A DNA stretch of 64,000 bases from Entoloma clypeatum (GCA_963565915.1 OY751492.1:4278001-4342000), one strand, 5' to 3'; positions 22,378 through 33,864 are shown, numbered from the stretch's first letter. Translations and numbers: made by a program. Notes: a model not told the origin generated them from the letters alone.

Positions 22378-24419
22378 ATGCTACCAAGTCATGCAGGCGG
22401 CTACGAGAGGCTACGAAGTGATATATATCTTCGGCGTGTTACCTGTAGCCCCAGGCTTTTTCCTGATGATGTCGAGCAGATCCCTCTCGAAATGTCGATG
22501 GAGCCAACAGTAATGGTCTCCTATCAGATGCTCTTCCTCGTGCCAGCAACTCTTGATGACGATCCCGATGCGAAAAATGACTGGTGTTGGTCATGTGCGC
22601 ATGGTGACAGCTACCGGGTCTCTGGTCGACTTGTTGAACCCATCAATCCTGCAGTCTCAACTCGACAACCATTCAAACCATTCTATCTCTTCGAAAGTCA
22701 GGTTCTCATGGTACTGGGATCCGTCATTCTTGAACGCGTGACACAAGAGGATGGCCGTCACCTTCCAACCATAAAACGAACAGATAACTTTCCCTACCGT
22801 GAAGTAACAGGTTTATATATTCTTTACTCAGCCGTTTCCTTTCATCCTTACAAAGGGCTTTTTTCAGGTAAAGCCTGTTTTGTTTGCGAAGACAGCGGAA
22901 AAGAACACGAACTCCTCAAGCACCGCCAATGTCCAAGTTGTGCCCCTCCTGTTCAACTCAACAAGTCGGCTCAAAGGATCCTGGAACATATGGCCGCGCA
23001 TATTATTTTTGACTCGAAGGTAAATGCCGCTTCACAGCCTTGTGGTTTATGCCTTCGTCCCTCTCCAATGTGTACTTTCTACCTGAAGAATGGCAAAGGT
23101 GCCGACTCAAGCCGCCAACTTAACCTCAAAACTTCACAGTGTGCAAACTTGATGCCGTTTTCGTATGCTGTCGCTTCCATATCATCCGCAGCAAGTCCCT
23201 GTGCGAATGTCCCCGTTCAGTGTCCATTATGTCCAAACAGTGCACCAGCTATTTGGCGTTACAATATGCGCCATCACATCAAAGAGTGCCATCCTATCGC
23301 GACATCAAACTTGAAGGACTATGAACATGAATGGAAGATAGGAAAATCAGAGCACCAAGGCCTTAAGCAAATCTGGGAGTCTCGACACCGGGAGAAGAAG
23401 TCACGGAAAGGAAAACGCTCCGGCATCACACAACTGGTGATCTCTCGTGCACACAGCTCACGCCTAACGTTACGGTAACTCTATTCAGTCGATTTGATGA
23501 CAAATGTTTAACCTTGGCTTCTACAGGAAAGGCCAAGAATCCGACAGCGAAAGCAGCTCACTGCAGAGCGACATGTCTGAAAAGACGAGAAGTCGGCCTC
23601 AAACGCCGACTTTCGATACGAGGAACTATCCACGTACCCGACGACCGTTTCTCATCGAAAGCAGTGAGGAAAGTGGGGGCGACGAGAATGAGAATGAGGA
23701 TCCCGTGGGCGATGATGGCATGGAGGATGGAGGCCACTTCAACACATCCAAAGAGGCACCGAGCGACGTTACCAGTCGCGGCGAAACTCCGCTGGCTTCA
23801 GACACCGAGGAGCACAGCAGTTCTGACAACTTAGAGACCGGCGGTGGCAGAGCGAGTGTGAGTCGATATTACAAACCTCAAGATTCGAGAACTCACCACT
23901 AGGCCTCAGAGTCTACCTGTGTCAGAACCTCTCCAGCTTCCTGTTGCTGCTCCCACCCACCCTCTGTCCGTTTTTATGAGCACAGGTCCATCAGGACCAC
24001 CACCGCCTTGCGGGAAGGGATTGCCGACCATAGATACGGCCCCAGGTGGAAGCTCATCTGAGCTCGAATCTCATCCATTCACGGTTGCAGCCGCCCCAGC
24101 AACTCGTTCGGGGAGAATCTGCAAGACAAGAGACCTTGGAATGCTCTCGGTCTGTACCTGTGGTGTTACCGTTGAGGAGAGGGAAATCGGTGATGGGACC
24201 GATGTTATAAGATGCAAAAGAGTGGGCTGTGAAACGAGATGGGTGAGTCAGTGTTGAGTCTCAGTTGCAAAGACTTATTTGTTGTTCGTTCTTTAGTATC
24301 ACTTGAGTTGTGTCGACCTTGAGTATCCCACAGCGAATTGGGCATGTGACGCATGTGAATCGGACGTGCGGGGAGGGAAACGGCGTCGCACCCAACGTCG
24401 AGGAGAAGATGGGCTTTAG
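22378..24419 (+). CDS. Cys-rich zinc-binding protein with C-terminal PHD finger (repetitive mushroom family)
   Basis: Four exons (22378-23474, 23527-23857, 23910-24242, 24297-24419) join in frame to about 627 aa without a stop. The first exon has several Cys clusters: CFVCEDSG with CPSCAPP, CGLCLRPSPMC, and CPLCPNSAPAIWRYN followed by MRHHIKECHP, which looks like a C2H2-type finger. The middle is Ser/Glu-rich and probably disordered. The C-terminus is a PHD-type C4HC3 finger: CTCG, CKRVGC, WYHLSC (completed across the last intron), WACDAC. A basic tail GGKRRRTQRR follows. PHD fingers usually read histone tails, so nuclear chromatin binding is plausible but inferred. The family is multi-copy in Agaricomycetes and may be transposon-borne. 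A downstream start (e.g. 22492) is possible. Confidence 0.7.
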
Positions 24420-24538
24420 TGTCGGTTCCGTCGCAGAGCTTCCGCTTCCGGTCTTTCCATATTTGGTAAATATGTCACGTGTTAGTCAGTTAGTCTGTCC
24501 TATTCGACGTTAAAAAAAAATCGACCCCAGGTCTTTTT

Positions 24539-25283
24539 CTAAATTTGTAAGACCCCCTTGGACTGTGAAGCGCTCAGATGGGCAGCGAATGTGATACGTC
24601 GGAGCACAAAATGTCTCAAGGCGAGGCCTGCGAAACGTGTGACTGGCCATAGCAAGGGCTTGGATGGGGGAAACGGCGGAGCTACTCGAAGAGAAATCGC
24701 GGAGAGTAGTAACCATACGATGAAAAGGGCCAGAACGGAGAAGTAGGTCGTGGGGCGACATCCATATTCTTCAATGATATCAAAGCGGTGGCCCTGGACC
24801 ATGATATTTGAGATGGACTTGATGTGAGCCAGATGACGAGGGGGACAAAGAGAAGTATGACATACAGAGCGGTAGACCGAAGCACATGAACATTTCGAAA
24901 ATTTGGCGGCGTCGCTTCTCGGCCATGCTGGTCTTGGCATGCCGGACAGACGCCACTTGTTCAAGGTGGATACCGATGCAAAGACAGGCAGCAGGAAGTG
25001 CCGATTTGTGCCGATGATGAGTTTGGTTGCTGGGTGAAAGGAGGTGGTAGTAAGTGTCAACACCTCTTGGATTAGAACGGATCGAACTTACTGATGTCGC
25101 ACCAGACTGGGGCAATGATTACATTGTCGCCCCATATTACCGCGTCGACGCCATAGATAACGTTGGCCAGGAAAAGCCAGAAGGCCAGCGCAAGAGTGGC
25201 TACGTTCCCTGCTCGGCAGTGCCACGGAACAACAACGAAAATTACAAAGGCTGAGATAAAGGCAACAAGGGCAAACTCGATAC
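24539..25283 (-). pseudogene. STE3-like pheromone receptor relic
   Basis: Minus-strand exons fit 25283-25092, 25029-24866 and 24817-24539. The first encodes helices 1-3 (FALVAFISAFVIFVVVPW, GNVATLALAFWLF, VIWGDN, PVWCDI). The second encodes LCIGIHLEQVASVRHAKT and KRRRQIFEMFMCFGLP. The third has VQGHRFDIIEEYGCRPTTY, a hallmark of basidiomycete STE3, then ALRHFVLRRITFAAHL and a stop before helices 6 and 7. Breaks: no in-frame ATG precedes helix 1 (an in-frame TAA lies just upstream), a frameshift near 25015 separates TKLIIG from the ALPAACLC frame, and the C-terminus is truncated. The intact STE3 at 51472-53015 is a diverged relative, not a close copy. Confidence 0.85.
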
Positions 25284-25299
25284 ATAAAAATAATAGTTA

Positions 25300-26190
25300 A
25301 GGAAGAAGAAAATGGGAATTCTTCAGGTTGCGCCAGCCGGAGGTATATTTAAGGAACTCATTGTCGCAATTGTCTTCGGTTCGGAGGCCATACTGAAGGA
25401 GTTGGTGCAGGCATGAAATAAATATGAAAAATGAGTGGCACACATCGCAGTACGAAAAGATAACCTGAAGTAAGCACAGAAAGTGAAAATGTCCTGGGAG
25501 TGTGGGAGGGGCCCAAATTGGGAAGGAAACCGTGAAACCTATGCACCTCCAACCCCCAGCACGATGAACCACGGGCACCCAAGATTTGCATCTGCACATT
25601 ACTGTCTTCATCGGGTTTTCGGTGAAGCTCTGGTATAGTTCGACACCCTTGGTCATCGGTTCACATGCTGAGGTGAAAAATAAGGCCTTATCCAGCCTTA
25701 TAATCGGCTACCAGTCTGGGGTTTAAGCATCAGTTATTGGTGCTTCGCCCCTCAGTCTGGCACCTTACGAGCAGTAAATAGAAGTATTAGATTAGAAGGT
25801 AATGAATTATAAAGTATTATAAGGACTTACGCTCAGCCATTGACATTGTATTCAGTAATCAGCCCCTGACACTTGCTTTGGCAGAATGGGCCTCGTGAAC
25901 ATCTAATATAAGTATTGTTTTGAAAGATAAGACATTATCGAGCAGTCTCAACAGGTCACCAGCATTGGATCGAAGGATCTGACGCTGATGCTCACTCCTT
26001 CGGAATTGCACGTCGTGATCGGCACAGCACATAAATCAAGACATTACTGGCAGGTCTTGTCATCACCTCGAACACTGTTCATCAGCCTGATAGTGGGTGA
26101 GCGAAATACGTCGTCATTGAGATATTATGGTAAGTATTAAAGCCTATGGCGCAACGGAATCATGATGGTATGATTTTCTGAATCTCTTGT
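25300..26190. other. Unassigned region between receptor relic and Plavaka
   Basis: AT-rich sequence with a palindrome ATAAGGCCTTAT near 25680. No CaaX-type pheromone gene was found by eye on either strand, and no convincing gene or element end was seen. Confidence 0.4.
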
Positions 26191-26194
26191 ATTA

Positions 26195-28233
26195 TTAACC
26201 ATATATAATCCCATCACCGTCTTCTGAGCCATCGTCGCTATTGCCACCGCCAGCCTCCGAAGCGTCACTCTCAACATCATCCCAACCTTCTCGGTCATGG
26301 TCATCCAAAGTCATTTCCGGATTGGCCGATTCGTTGTTCTCCAAGTCTGTGTTACGCAAATCCATATCTCCTGGCAGAACTTCGGGATCCATGGGTAAAT
26401 TGTCCAAATTGTCCAAAGTTTGGGTCTCCTTCGTCGACTGGTCGGGGATACACTGGTTGGAATGGGATGCGGATTGATGCGCATGAAGATGGCCGACCCC
26501 AAGGCCCCAATGGTATTGCATGAGAAGATCCCGGTCAGAAAATCTGTAGGATCTAAATCAACTCTATATTCAAATCATGAAATTGCTGAGCATACCGGCC
26601 AATATAATATCGTTTGTAGTCTGTGCTATCCTTAGCGCAACGCGATATGTCAATCTTGGTTCCTGGTCGTGTGCCGCTTGAAAACGCCGGAATGATGTGA
26701 CACCCCCGCAAGACGTCCGTTGGATCCACAAAGCCGAAGGATTGATCGCTTCGTAGAGGAGGAAAGCGAACTGAGTTCAGTGTGGAATTGCTCCACCCTG
26801 AAGATCCTGGGTTGATGACTTCGTACCATCGAACCCACAAGAAATCGAAGCGGTAGGTCTTATAGTCTCGCATCCCAGGTTTGATATAGATCACGTTCGC
26901 ATGGTAGGCACCCAGGACTCGTGCGTACAAAAAGGGGTGCGAGTTTGAAACAGAACCATCCACACCGTCTGCAAGTAGCATGACATTGTGGCGGGATGTT
27001 CCTGGTTTGACGATGTCGGTCCCGCGTCGCACGGCATATGTAGTGAAGTTGAACTTAAGAAGTCGGTGGTGGTATATGCGATCATTCTTGAAGAACACGA
27101 AGTCGTGCGCGTTTTCATCCAAATCAGCAGAAGACGCAGGAGCTGTACGAATGCACGAGATTCTGTCCAAATTAATGTTTTCCCGCTTGAGCGTTGCTTG
27201 GATGCGAGAAAGTAAATGTCCTTTCAACTTCGGCAGAAAATTCTGTGCAAGATATGTGAGGAGGGAGCAAGTAAGAAAAGACGAGCGGTCTTGCCTTAAT
27301 AGCGGGGTCACCCTCGTTCTGTTGTAGAAAAGTGGGAATATGTATTGGGAGATTTTGTGATGTTCCTATGTTGTAGCGGGCGTTGGGATCGATGATCATA
27401 CTGTCTGGGTCTCTTTGAAGGTGAGAGCCATTCAGGTTTTCACGGATCGTGCGGATGTGGCGTTGTCGTTGCTCAATCTTTGACAATTGCTGGGGTATCA
27501 ATCGCCCATTAGTTCGAAGGTGCCGTCCTTTTGAAGTTCGATGCTCCCGTTCAGTCTGGTGGATAATCGATATCAAACATCTTATTTGGCCTGAATCAAG
27601 AAAGGCTTACCGGCTGAGTAGAGTATGAGTCTATCGTACCGAACCGTCGAATCATAGAGGGGTAATCCCCAAGTGAATGAAATTTGTAAGTCTTTAGGTT
27701 CAGCTGCTTTGGTTGTCGCGCGCTCTTGCCCGGTTTGGGGGCTTTCGGCTTGGAGGATCCTGCTTCTGCTGTGGCTACATTTTTCTCCTGACGTCACATC
27801 CGGGCTACCTGCTCACGTTGCAATTCCCGTGTTGGAAATGCTGCACACGTTTGATCTTGGAAGGTCCGGAGTGTGTTGCCAAGTGTCGTTGTGGCTTGCG
27901 AGAGAAGGGCTAAAGTTGAGTCCGTATGCATCCGGAGCTTGGCGAGGCCATGCCAATGTGCCAGATCGAACAAAACCTTGAGAACATGTGTATTGTGGGG
28001 TTCAGGCAGAAGGCCGTCGAAAACCGGTATGGCGCACTGGAGTCGCACATCGCCGTCAGCCGGAATCATGTTATGACTGTGGTGTTGATCCGCTTACTTG
28101 TAGCATATCCTCATAGTCGTGAGCAGTCATCTTCTTGAGTTCCGACCGGTTTGTCATTATCCTTCTTATACCATCAGTTCCAAAGGGCGGGATCTCCCTA
28201 AAGCTAATTGAATGTTAATACTAGGTCTCAAAC
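26195..28233 (-). pseudogene. Plavaka transposase gene, C-terminal half (separated by Copia insertion)
   Basis: From the Copia junction the minus strand reads EIPPFGTDGIRRIMTNRSEL and HDYEDML, then LLPEPHNTHVLKVLFDLAHW, LAKLRMHTDSTLALL and FQDQTCAAFPTREL. KPKQLNLKTYKFHSLGDYP-type blocks follow, then LKGHLLSRIQ, FNFTTYAVRRGTD, YARVLGAYHANV, FDFLWVRWYEV and FGFVDPTDVLRGCHIIPAF, and last MQYHWGLGVGHLHAH with an acidic C-terminus ending at 26195. These blocks continue the protein begun at 34996-37267. Several introns are present. Apart from the retroelement insertion the gene has few visible lesions, so it was probably intact until recently. Confidence 0.85.
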
Positions 28234-28583
28234 TAATGAAATACCCGACGTAGGCAGCCCAAAGGGCGCTCAAGACGTATCGGTATGAAGGCATAGTGGA
28301 AGCTCTACTGACCTGGTTAAGAGTAACTATAGAGAATCTAGAAGCTATACTAGCTGGTTAGTTAACTCAGAGAACTGGGGTGTTCAAGAAGTTAGGATTC
28401 ATCGTACTAAATACATGGGTATTTATACTAATCCAATATGCGCACGGACCATTGTACAAACAATGTATAAACAAGTCATTCGTCCGTGGTTTGTACCATA
28501 AACTCACATATATGGTAATAGTGACTTATAGTCACTTCCTGTGACAAGCACATGGTGCGACATATCTGGCGATATGTTCAACA
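28234..28583 (-). repeat. 3' LTR of the Copia element
   Basis: A 350-bp block identical by eye to 34641-34990. On the element strand it begins TGTTGAACATATCGCC and ends ATTTCATTA, so the right terminus is TA rather than the usual CA; the edges are set by the CAAAC duplication. Confidence 0.95.
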
Positions 28584-28596
28584 CTCCCCCTCACTT
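28584..28596 (-). other. Polypurine tract of the Copia element
   Basis: On the minus strand AAGTGAGGGGGAG lies directly before the 3' LTR, where plus-strand DNA priming is expected. It overlaps the pol stop codon TGA (28591-28593). Confidence 0.85.
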
Positions 28597-31500
28597 AGAA
28601 TCCCGGGTAGGTTTCGTAAGTGGAGTATAAGGCTCTTTAAACTTCATCCGAAGTAGAGCACGGAATTTCTCAAATTCCTGGCGACCAAGTGGCTTGGTAA
28701 ACATATCAGCCGGATTCTCTGTTCCCGGAACGAACCGTGGTTCGATCAATCCATCTTGAACTCTATCGCGTATAGCAAAGTGATGGATTGCTATATGTTT
28801 GGTTCTGCCTTCAGTGACTGGGTTTTGCGCATTGAAAATCGCGCCTTGGTTATCTACATGGAACGGCATTTTGGTAATGTCCTGTAGTCCAAGCTCTTTG
28901 AAGAGATGAGTAACCCATTCGCATTCCCGCGAACATTCACTGGCAGCAACCATTTCCGCCTCAGTGGACGAGTGTGCCACTGTCTTTTGCTTGCGACTTT
29001 TCCAAAGAACAAGTCCTCCTGCAAGCTTAAGGAAATATCCCGATTGGGATTTTCTATCAGATGGGTCTGATGCCCAGTCTGAATCTGTCCATGCTTCAAA
29101 GGAAGCCTTGGATCGACCGTCATAAATTATAGAATAGTCTTGAGTACCGACAAGATATCTGATAATCCGTAGAGCGTATTTCTCATGCTCTTTGGAAGGG
29201 TTTGCAGACATTTGTGACATTTTTGCAACTGCAAAGGCAATGTCTGGTCTCGTTCCAATGGACAAGTACAACAACGATCCAATGATCATTTGGTACCTTG
29301 TTTTGAGTGTGGGATCCACCTCCCCCTCACTTGGTGCAGGGTAATAACCCTTTGGGAGTGGAGTGTCAGCAGCCTTTGCATTTTCTAAGCCAAAGCGCTT
29401 AATGATCTTCTTTAGGTATTCTGACTGATCGATTGTTACGATCTGCTTTTCTGAATCTTGTCGTATCCTCATACGCAAGAATTCTTTAGCAATACCAAGA
29501 TCACGACTTTCCCATTTATTTTTAAAGTCAGATTTTATCTTGCGAACAAGATCTGGGTTTGATCCCATGAACAGGCCGTCATCAACATAGATCAAAGCGA
29601 TTATCAAATCACCTGATTGTTTGTTGTGGTAAACAAAGACGCCTGAGTCGGTTCTACATCGAGTAAAACCTAGCTTCTCCATTGATGCATTGAGCGCGAT
29701 CCACCACGCTCTCGCAGCCTGTTTTAGGCCATAGAGTGCTTTTAATAAACGGATGACCTTCCGTTCTTGGCCTTTGACAACAAAGCCTTCGGGTTGATTC
29801 ATATAGATTTCCTCATCGAGCTCTCCATAGAGAAAAGCTGATTTGACATCTACTCCTTCAATCACCCATCCTTCAAGCGCGGCTACGGCGAAGAGGATTC
29901 GGATAGTCTCGAAACGTATCACGGGTGAGAAGATCTCATCAAAATCGATACCCTCGATTTGTGAGAAACCCTTGGCAACGAGTCGTGCCTTCTTTCGTCC
30001 GTCAGTCTTGACGTCGAATACCCATCGATTTCTGATGGTTTTACGACCTTTAGGCAGGTCAACCAACTTAAAGACATTGCGCTTCCGGAGGGCTTCTAGT
30101 TCCTCACGGCATGCTGCTTTCCATTCAAGCTTTTCCTTTTCAGGTAGCTTATTTATGTCCTTCATTTGCCAAGACTTTGGGTCTTGTGGAATTTCGTCAT
30201 ATGCAGGGATTGCTTTAGATAGCAAGTGCGCAAGCATTTGTGACTGTCCTCCCCCTTCCCTAATATAGAGTAATTCCTCCATATCTATATCCGCATTCGG
30301 ATTGGAATTGTTCTGATACATCTGAGGATCAGCGGAGCTAGTTGATGGAACAGCGCCAGATTGCTGGGGTCTGGTCTCCGATCGGGGATTATAGGCGTAT
30401 CGCCGTGAATCCTCCTGAACGGTTCTGCTCCAATCACGCTGATTTTGACGCAAGGCCTCAGCCGGGTTGTTCCCGTAAACATTTCCAGGACGCTGGGGTA
30501 TAACCCGAGTACGACGAGGACGATCAGTCTGTGGACGATAATCGCCTGGTAAGGTACGATCATCGTTTGGTGCATCTGTGCGCACACGTTTCCCTGGATT
30601 GCGAGTCCGGGGAACCCACTGCTGATTCTCAGCGGTGTCCTGTCTGTTTGTTCCATCAGAAGTCTGACTGGAACCTTCGGGAAGCTGACCAGTTTGGTCG
30701 CTATTTGTATCAGGGAGGTTATGATTGTCATCATGGGTTCCTGGATTAGACGGGTAACGTGAACCGCCAGGACCATGTGCATCATTGTTTTCCGAATGGA
30801 AATCGTCGGTTGGTAAATCAGACGGGCCATCATGTCCATTTACATCATCGTTTCCCATATCGTCTGATGTTGGATCATGGTATTGTGTTATCGAAGGTAT
30901 TTTGTTCATTGTAGAACATTTAGGGAACAGCTGTTCATCAAACATTGCTGTGACACCTATGAAGACTACGTTGTTTGGTATCCGCATAAACCGGTAACCT
31001 TTAGTTCCAGTTTTAAATCCGATGAAGATCATCAGCTCGGATTTAGCGGTGGTAGTACGAATTTCTTTTGGAAGAAAGACGTAAGCACCACATCCAAAAA
31101 CGTGTAGGTTCGACACATCAGGCTTTTCCTTTTTAAGGGACTCATACGGAGTAAGCCATCCATGTCTTTTCAATGGAGTTCGGTTATACAAGTGAAGTGC
31201 ATGTTCTACCGCAAATTGAATCCATATTTCGGGTAGGCAAGCATCATGCAACATAGCAAGTGCTTTATCCATTAAAGTTCTGTTGAAACGTTCTGCACGA
31301 CCGTTTTGTTGTGGCTGGTGCGGCACAGTAACTTCACCCTGGATTCCCATCTCACGCATATCTGCTTGGAAAGGGACAAACTCACCGCCGCCATCAAAAC
31401 GCCAAGTTTTAATTGTCATATTGAATTGGTTTTTAACCATGGCATTAAAATCACGAAGTGCAGAGTGTGCATCGGATTTTAGTCTCAATAAAGAGATCCA

Positions 31501-33807
31501 GGCGTGTGATGTGTAGTCATCAACAAAGCTGATATAATAATTGTATTTGCCATAAGTCGCCTTCTTGAATTGCTTTAAATCCGAATGGATTAGCTCAAAA
31601 GGTGCTTTAGCGCGTGTCTGAGATGGTGGGAAAGATTTTGAAGGCATCTTTCCAAGAGCGCATCCTTTGCAGGGTCGCTCAGTGGACGGTTTGTCCACTC
31701 CATTGAAACCTTTGACATGTTTAGAAGCATGTCGCAGTACTTCATGTGAAGGGTGTCCGAATCGCTTGTGCCAGGTGTCATAATCAACAGATTGTGAGAC
31801 ACTAAAACTAACCAAGTGTATTCGTTCCTCTTTAATGATCGTGGCATTTAGCCAATAAATCGATTCATTTGCCTTATGAGGATAACACATAAACAAAGGA
31901 AGACCTGAATTGGTCTTTAGCGCGATCGAACCAAATCGTCCGCTAATTTCATTTCCTTGTTTAAGGATCTCGCCTACAGATAAAAGACGAACGTCTAAAT
32001 CTGGTATATAATAAACGGGTGATAGACGAGTTATTTTATTTTGTTCTCGCCCGTTTTTCTTGATGGTGTGATTAATCAACACCGTTCCTTGTCCAAGGAT
32101 TTGAATAGTGTGACCTTTCTGTGCAATTTGCACAGATTGACGATCTTTGAGTGGGGTATACTCAATGAAATCATTGATATCATAAGTAAAGTGCAAAGAT
32201 GCACCTGAATCAAGAATCCAATTGGATTGATTCTGTTTCTTACATTCAGCACAATTCGCATAATGAGAATTTATTTGCGCTATAAGCGCGTGTACAGCAG
32301 GTGATATAAATACATTGGACCGCCGTCCATTCACTCGTCTCCAAAGAGGCTTCTGTGAAGTATTTGTTAACTGCATTGTACGTGCTGTTGAATGTGAAAC
32401 GTACCCCATGTCGTCGTTGTTTCCATCACCACGGGAAACTTCATACTCCATGTAGTCGTTGACGTATCCTTCATCGTAATAGCCCCTTATAGTGGGGGCT
32501 ATGTCTTCTGTATCCATCTCATCGGCCCAGCTGATTCTACTCGGTGTCTCTTCGAAAACCGGAATGCGGTGATTCCGGGGGTCCATTGTCGGAGGCGCCG
32601 AGAGCGGCCTTGACGTCGCAGCTTCATTACGTTGAAGTGCGGGGACATCGACGAGGCGAGTCAGATTCTGCGCTGTTGGAGGGACACCAATGCTGTTAGC
32701 CAGTGTGCGCGCTCCATCCAGGTCCGTGAAAGGGCCTGGGCCAGGAATATTACCAATCGCAAGCGATTGGTTGTTCCTGATCCTCCAATCGGTGGATGAT
32801 GAGGGGTGCGGAGTGAAGATGGACCCATTTCCGTAAATGACCGTGTTGGGTAAGGTCTGGATTGGAAGCTGCCCATCAGGGGCGCTATCCATGGCAGAGG
32901 AGGCAAAATGCGCCTTCTCTTTACCTTTCCAGGGTCCTTTGCCCTTGGTCTTCCCAGCGGAAGTCCCACGTCCCTTGCCTTTCCAGGGCTTGGAGTGCTG
33001 ATGCGAATGTTGCTGGTTAGCAGCCGGTCCTTCCGAAGATCCCTGAGAGGGTCCAGTGCGAGGCTGGTACTTCGGGGGGTTGGGCCGAGCGCGTTTTACC
33101 GCAGAAATTTTATTCGCGTGAGCACCTCCTTGGGACTGTGGAGCGTGCGGGTTTTTACGGAAGTATTCCGAGCGTATTTGCTCGATTACTTTCCCGATCT
33201 CGAGTACCGTGGACTGATTGCCGCCAGGCGCCACATAGTGTACTGCATCAAAGAGGATGCTGTGCACAAGACCATCGTAGCCCTGAGGCAGTCCATTCAG
33301 GATCATCATGATCCGGACGAACTTGGGAATGTCTATATGGTTATGCTCGAGTCGTTGGAAAAGGGTCTGCATCTTATCGATGCCAGATAAAGGATCGGCG
33401 GGAGAAAGAGAGGTGCGGAGGAGTTGCTGGAAATCAGCAAAGACGGTGGACGGACCAACCGTGGACAGTTTTGTGGCGATCAGGTCCCACATCTCCTTGG
33501 AGGTTTTAGCTCCCTTGATGTGGTGGACGAGAGAGTCCGAAATGGACATCTGAATTAGGCCTTGGGCCTGATCGTCCTGCTCATGCCAAGTGTTTAACTT
33601 GTCTTGGAAATCTGTCTCTTTGGGGTCAGCCGGGAACTTCTTGTCGCCGGTGACGATCCTCCACACTTTAGCTGCCTTTAGGTAGGCGCTCATCTTTTCC
33701 TGATAGACGGAGAAGTTGGTGGTGGTGAGCTTGGGAACGGAAGAAGCGAGGTCGAGTTTGGAGTTTGAGGACATGATGATGCTGCGAAACATAAATAGAA
33801 TCAGCAT
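28591..33807 (-). CDS. Copia Gag-Pol polyprotein (1738 aa, uninterrupted)
   Basis: A single frame carries Gag, protease, integrase, reverse transcriptase and RNase H in Copia order. A Gag domain of UBN2 type (about residues 15-220; a likelier start is MSSNSKLD at 33774) is followed by a Lys/Gly-rich stretch (KPWKGKGRG). Next is the protease ILDSGASLHFT, and the pre-integrase block WHKRFGHPSHEVL. Integrase has catalytic D in HSDLKQF, D in RFDGGGEF and E in QNGRAERFNRT. Reverse transcriptase has RWVFDVKTDG and the catalytic YVDD. RNase H has TDSDWASDPSDRKS, HSSTEAEMVAASEC and TKHIAIHHFAIRD. No CCHC zinc knuckle is present in Gag. It acts in cytoplasmic virus-like particles. All catalytic motifs that I can check look intact. 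Confidence 0.95.
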   Translation of the reverse strand: MLILFMFRSIIMSSNSKLDLASSVPKLTTTNFSVYQEKMSAYLKAAKVWRIVTGDKKFPADPKETDFQDKLNTWHEQDDQAQGLIQMSISDSLVHHIKGAKTSKEMWDLIATKLSTVGPSTVFADFQQLLRTSLSPADPLSGIDKMQTLFQRLEHNHIDIPKFVRIMMILNGLPQGYDGLVHSILFDAVHYVAPGGNQSTVLEIGKVIEQIRSEYFRKNPHAPQSQGGAHANKISAVKRARPNPPKYQPRTGPSQGSSEGPAANQQHSHQHSKPWKGKGRGTSAGKTKGKGPWKGKEKAHFASSAMDSAPDGQLPIQTLPNTVIYGNGSIFTPHPSSSTDWRIRNNQSLAIGNIPGPGPFTDLDGARTLANSIGVPPTAQNLTRLVDVPALQRNEAATSRPLSAPPTMDPRNHRIPVFEETPSRISWADEMDTEDIAPTIRGYYDEGYVNDYMEYEVSRGDGNNDDMGYVSHSTARTMQLTNTSQKPLWRRVNGRRSNVFISPAVHALIAQINSHYANCAECKKQNQSNWILDSGASLHFTYDINDFIEYTPLKDRQSVQIAQKGHTIQILGQGTVLINHTIKKNGREQNKITRLSPVYYIPDLDVRLLSVGEILKQGNEISGRFGSIALKTNSGLPLFMCYPHKANESIYWLNATIIKEERIHLVSFSVSQSVDYDTWHKRFGHPSHEVLRHASKHVKGFNGVDKPSTERPCKGCALGKMPSKSFPPSQTRAKAPFELIHSDLKQFKKATYGKYNYYISFVDDYTSHAWISLLRLKSDAHSALRDFNAMVKNQFNMTIKTWRFDGGGEFVPFQADMREMGIQGEVTVPHQPQQNGRAERFNRTLMDKALAMLHDACLPEIWIQFAVEHALHLYNRTPLKRHGWLTPYESLKKEKPDVSNLHVFGCGAYVFLPKEIRTTTAKSELMIFIGFKTGTKGYRFMRIPNNVVFIGVTAMFDEQLFPKCSTMNKIPSITQYHDPTSDDMGNDDVNGHDGPSDLPTDDFHSENNDAHGPGGSRYPSNPGTHDDNHNLPDTNSDQTGQLPEGSSQTSDGTNRQDTAENQQWVPRTRNPGKRVRTDAPNDDRTLPGDYRPQTDRPRRTRVIPQRPGNVYGNNPAEALRQNQRDWSRTVQEDSRRYAYNPRSETRPQQSGAVPSTSSADPQMYQNNSNPNADIDMEELLYIREGGGQSQMLAHLLSKAIPAYDEIPQDPKSWQMKDINKLPEKEKLEWKAACREELEALRKRNVFKLVDLPKGRKTIRNRWVFDVKTDGRKKARLVAKGFSQIEGIDFDEIFSPVIRFETIRILFAVAALEGWVIEGVDVKSAFLYGELDEEIYMNQPEGFVVKGQERKVIRLLKALYGLKQAARAWWIALNASMEKLGFTRCRTDSGVFVYHNKQSGDLIIALIYVDDGLFMGSNPDLVRKIKSDFKNKWESRDLGIAKEFLRMRIRQDSEKQIVTIDQSEYLKKIIKRFGLENAKAADTPLPKGYYPAPSEGEVDPTLKTRYQMIIGSLLYLSIGTRPDIAFAVAKMSQMSANPSKEHEKYALRIIRYLVGTQDYSIIYDGRSKASFEAWTDSDWASDPSDRKSQSGYFLKLAGGLVLWKSRKQKTVAHSSTEAEMVAASECSRECEWVTHLFKELGLQDITKMPFHVDNQGAIFNAQNPVTEGRTKHIAIHHFAIRDRVQDGLIEPRFVPGTENPADMFTKPLGRQEFEKFRALLRMKFKEPYTPLTKPTRDSK

Positions 33808-33864
33808 GTGTTTTTTCGAAAAAGCGCATCAGAAAAATAAATAGACGAGCTGCCTTGTCGGTCA

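Noticed and set aside
25297..25656. 119-codon minus-strand ORF upstream of the receptor relic
   Set aside because: No domain and no join to the relic; probably chance.
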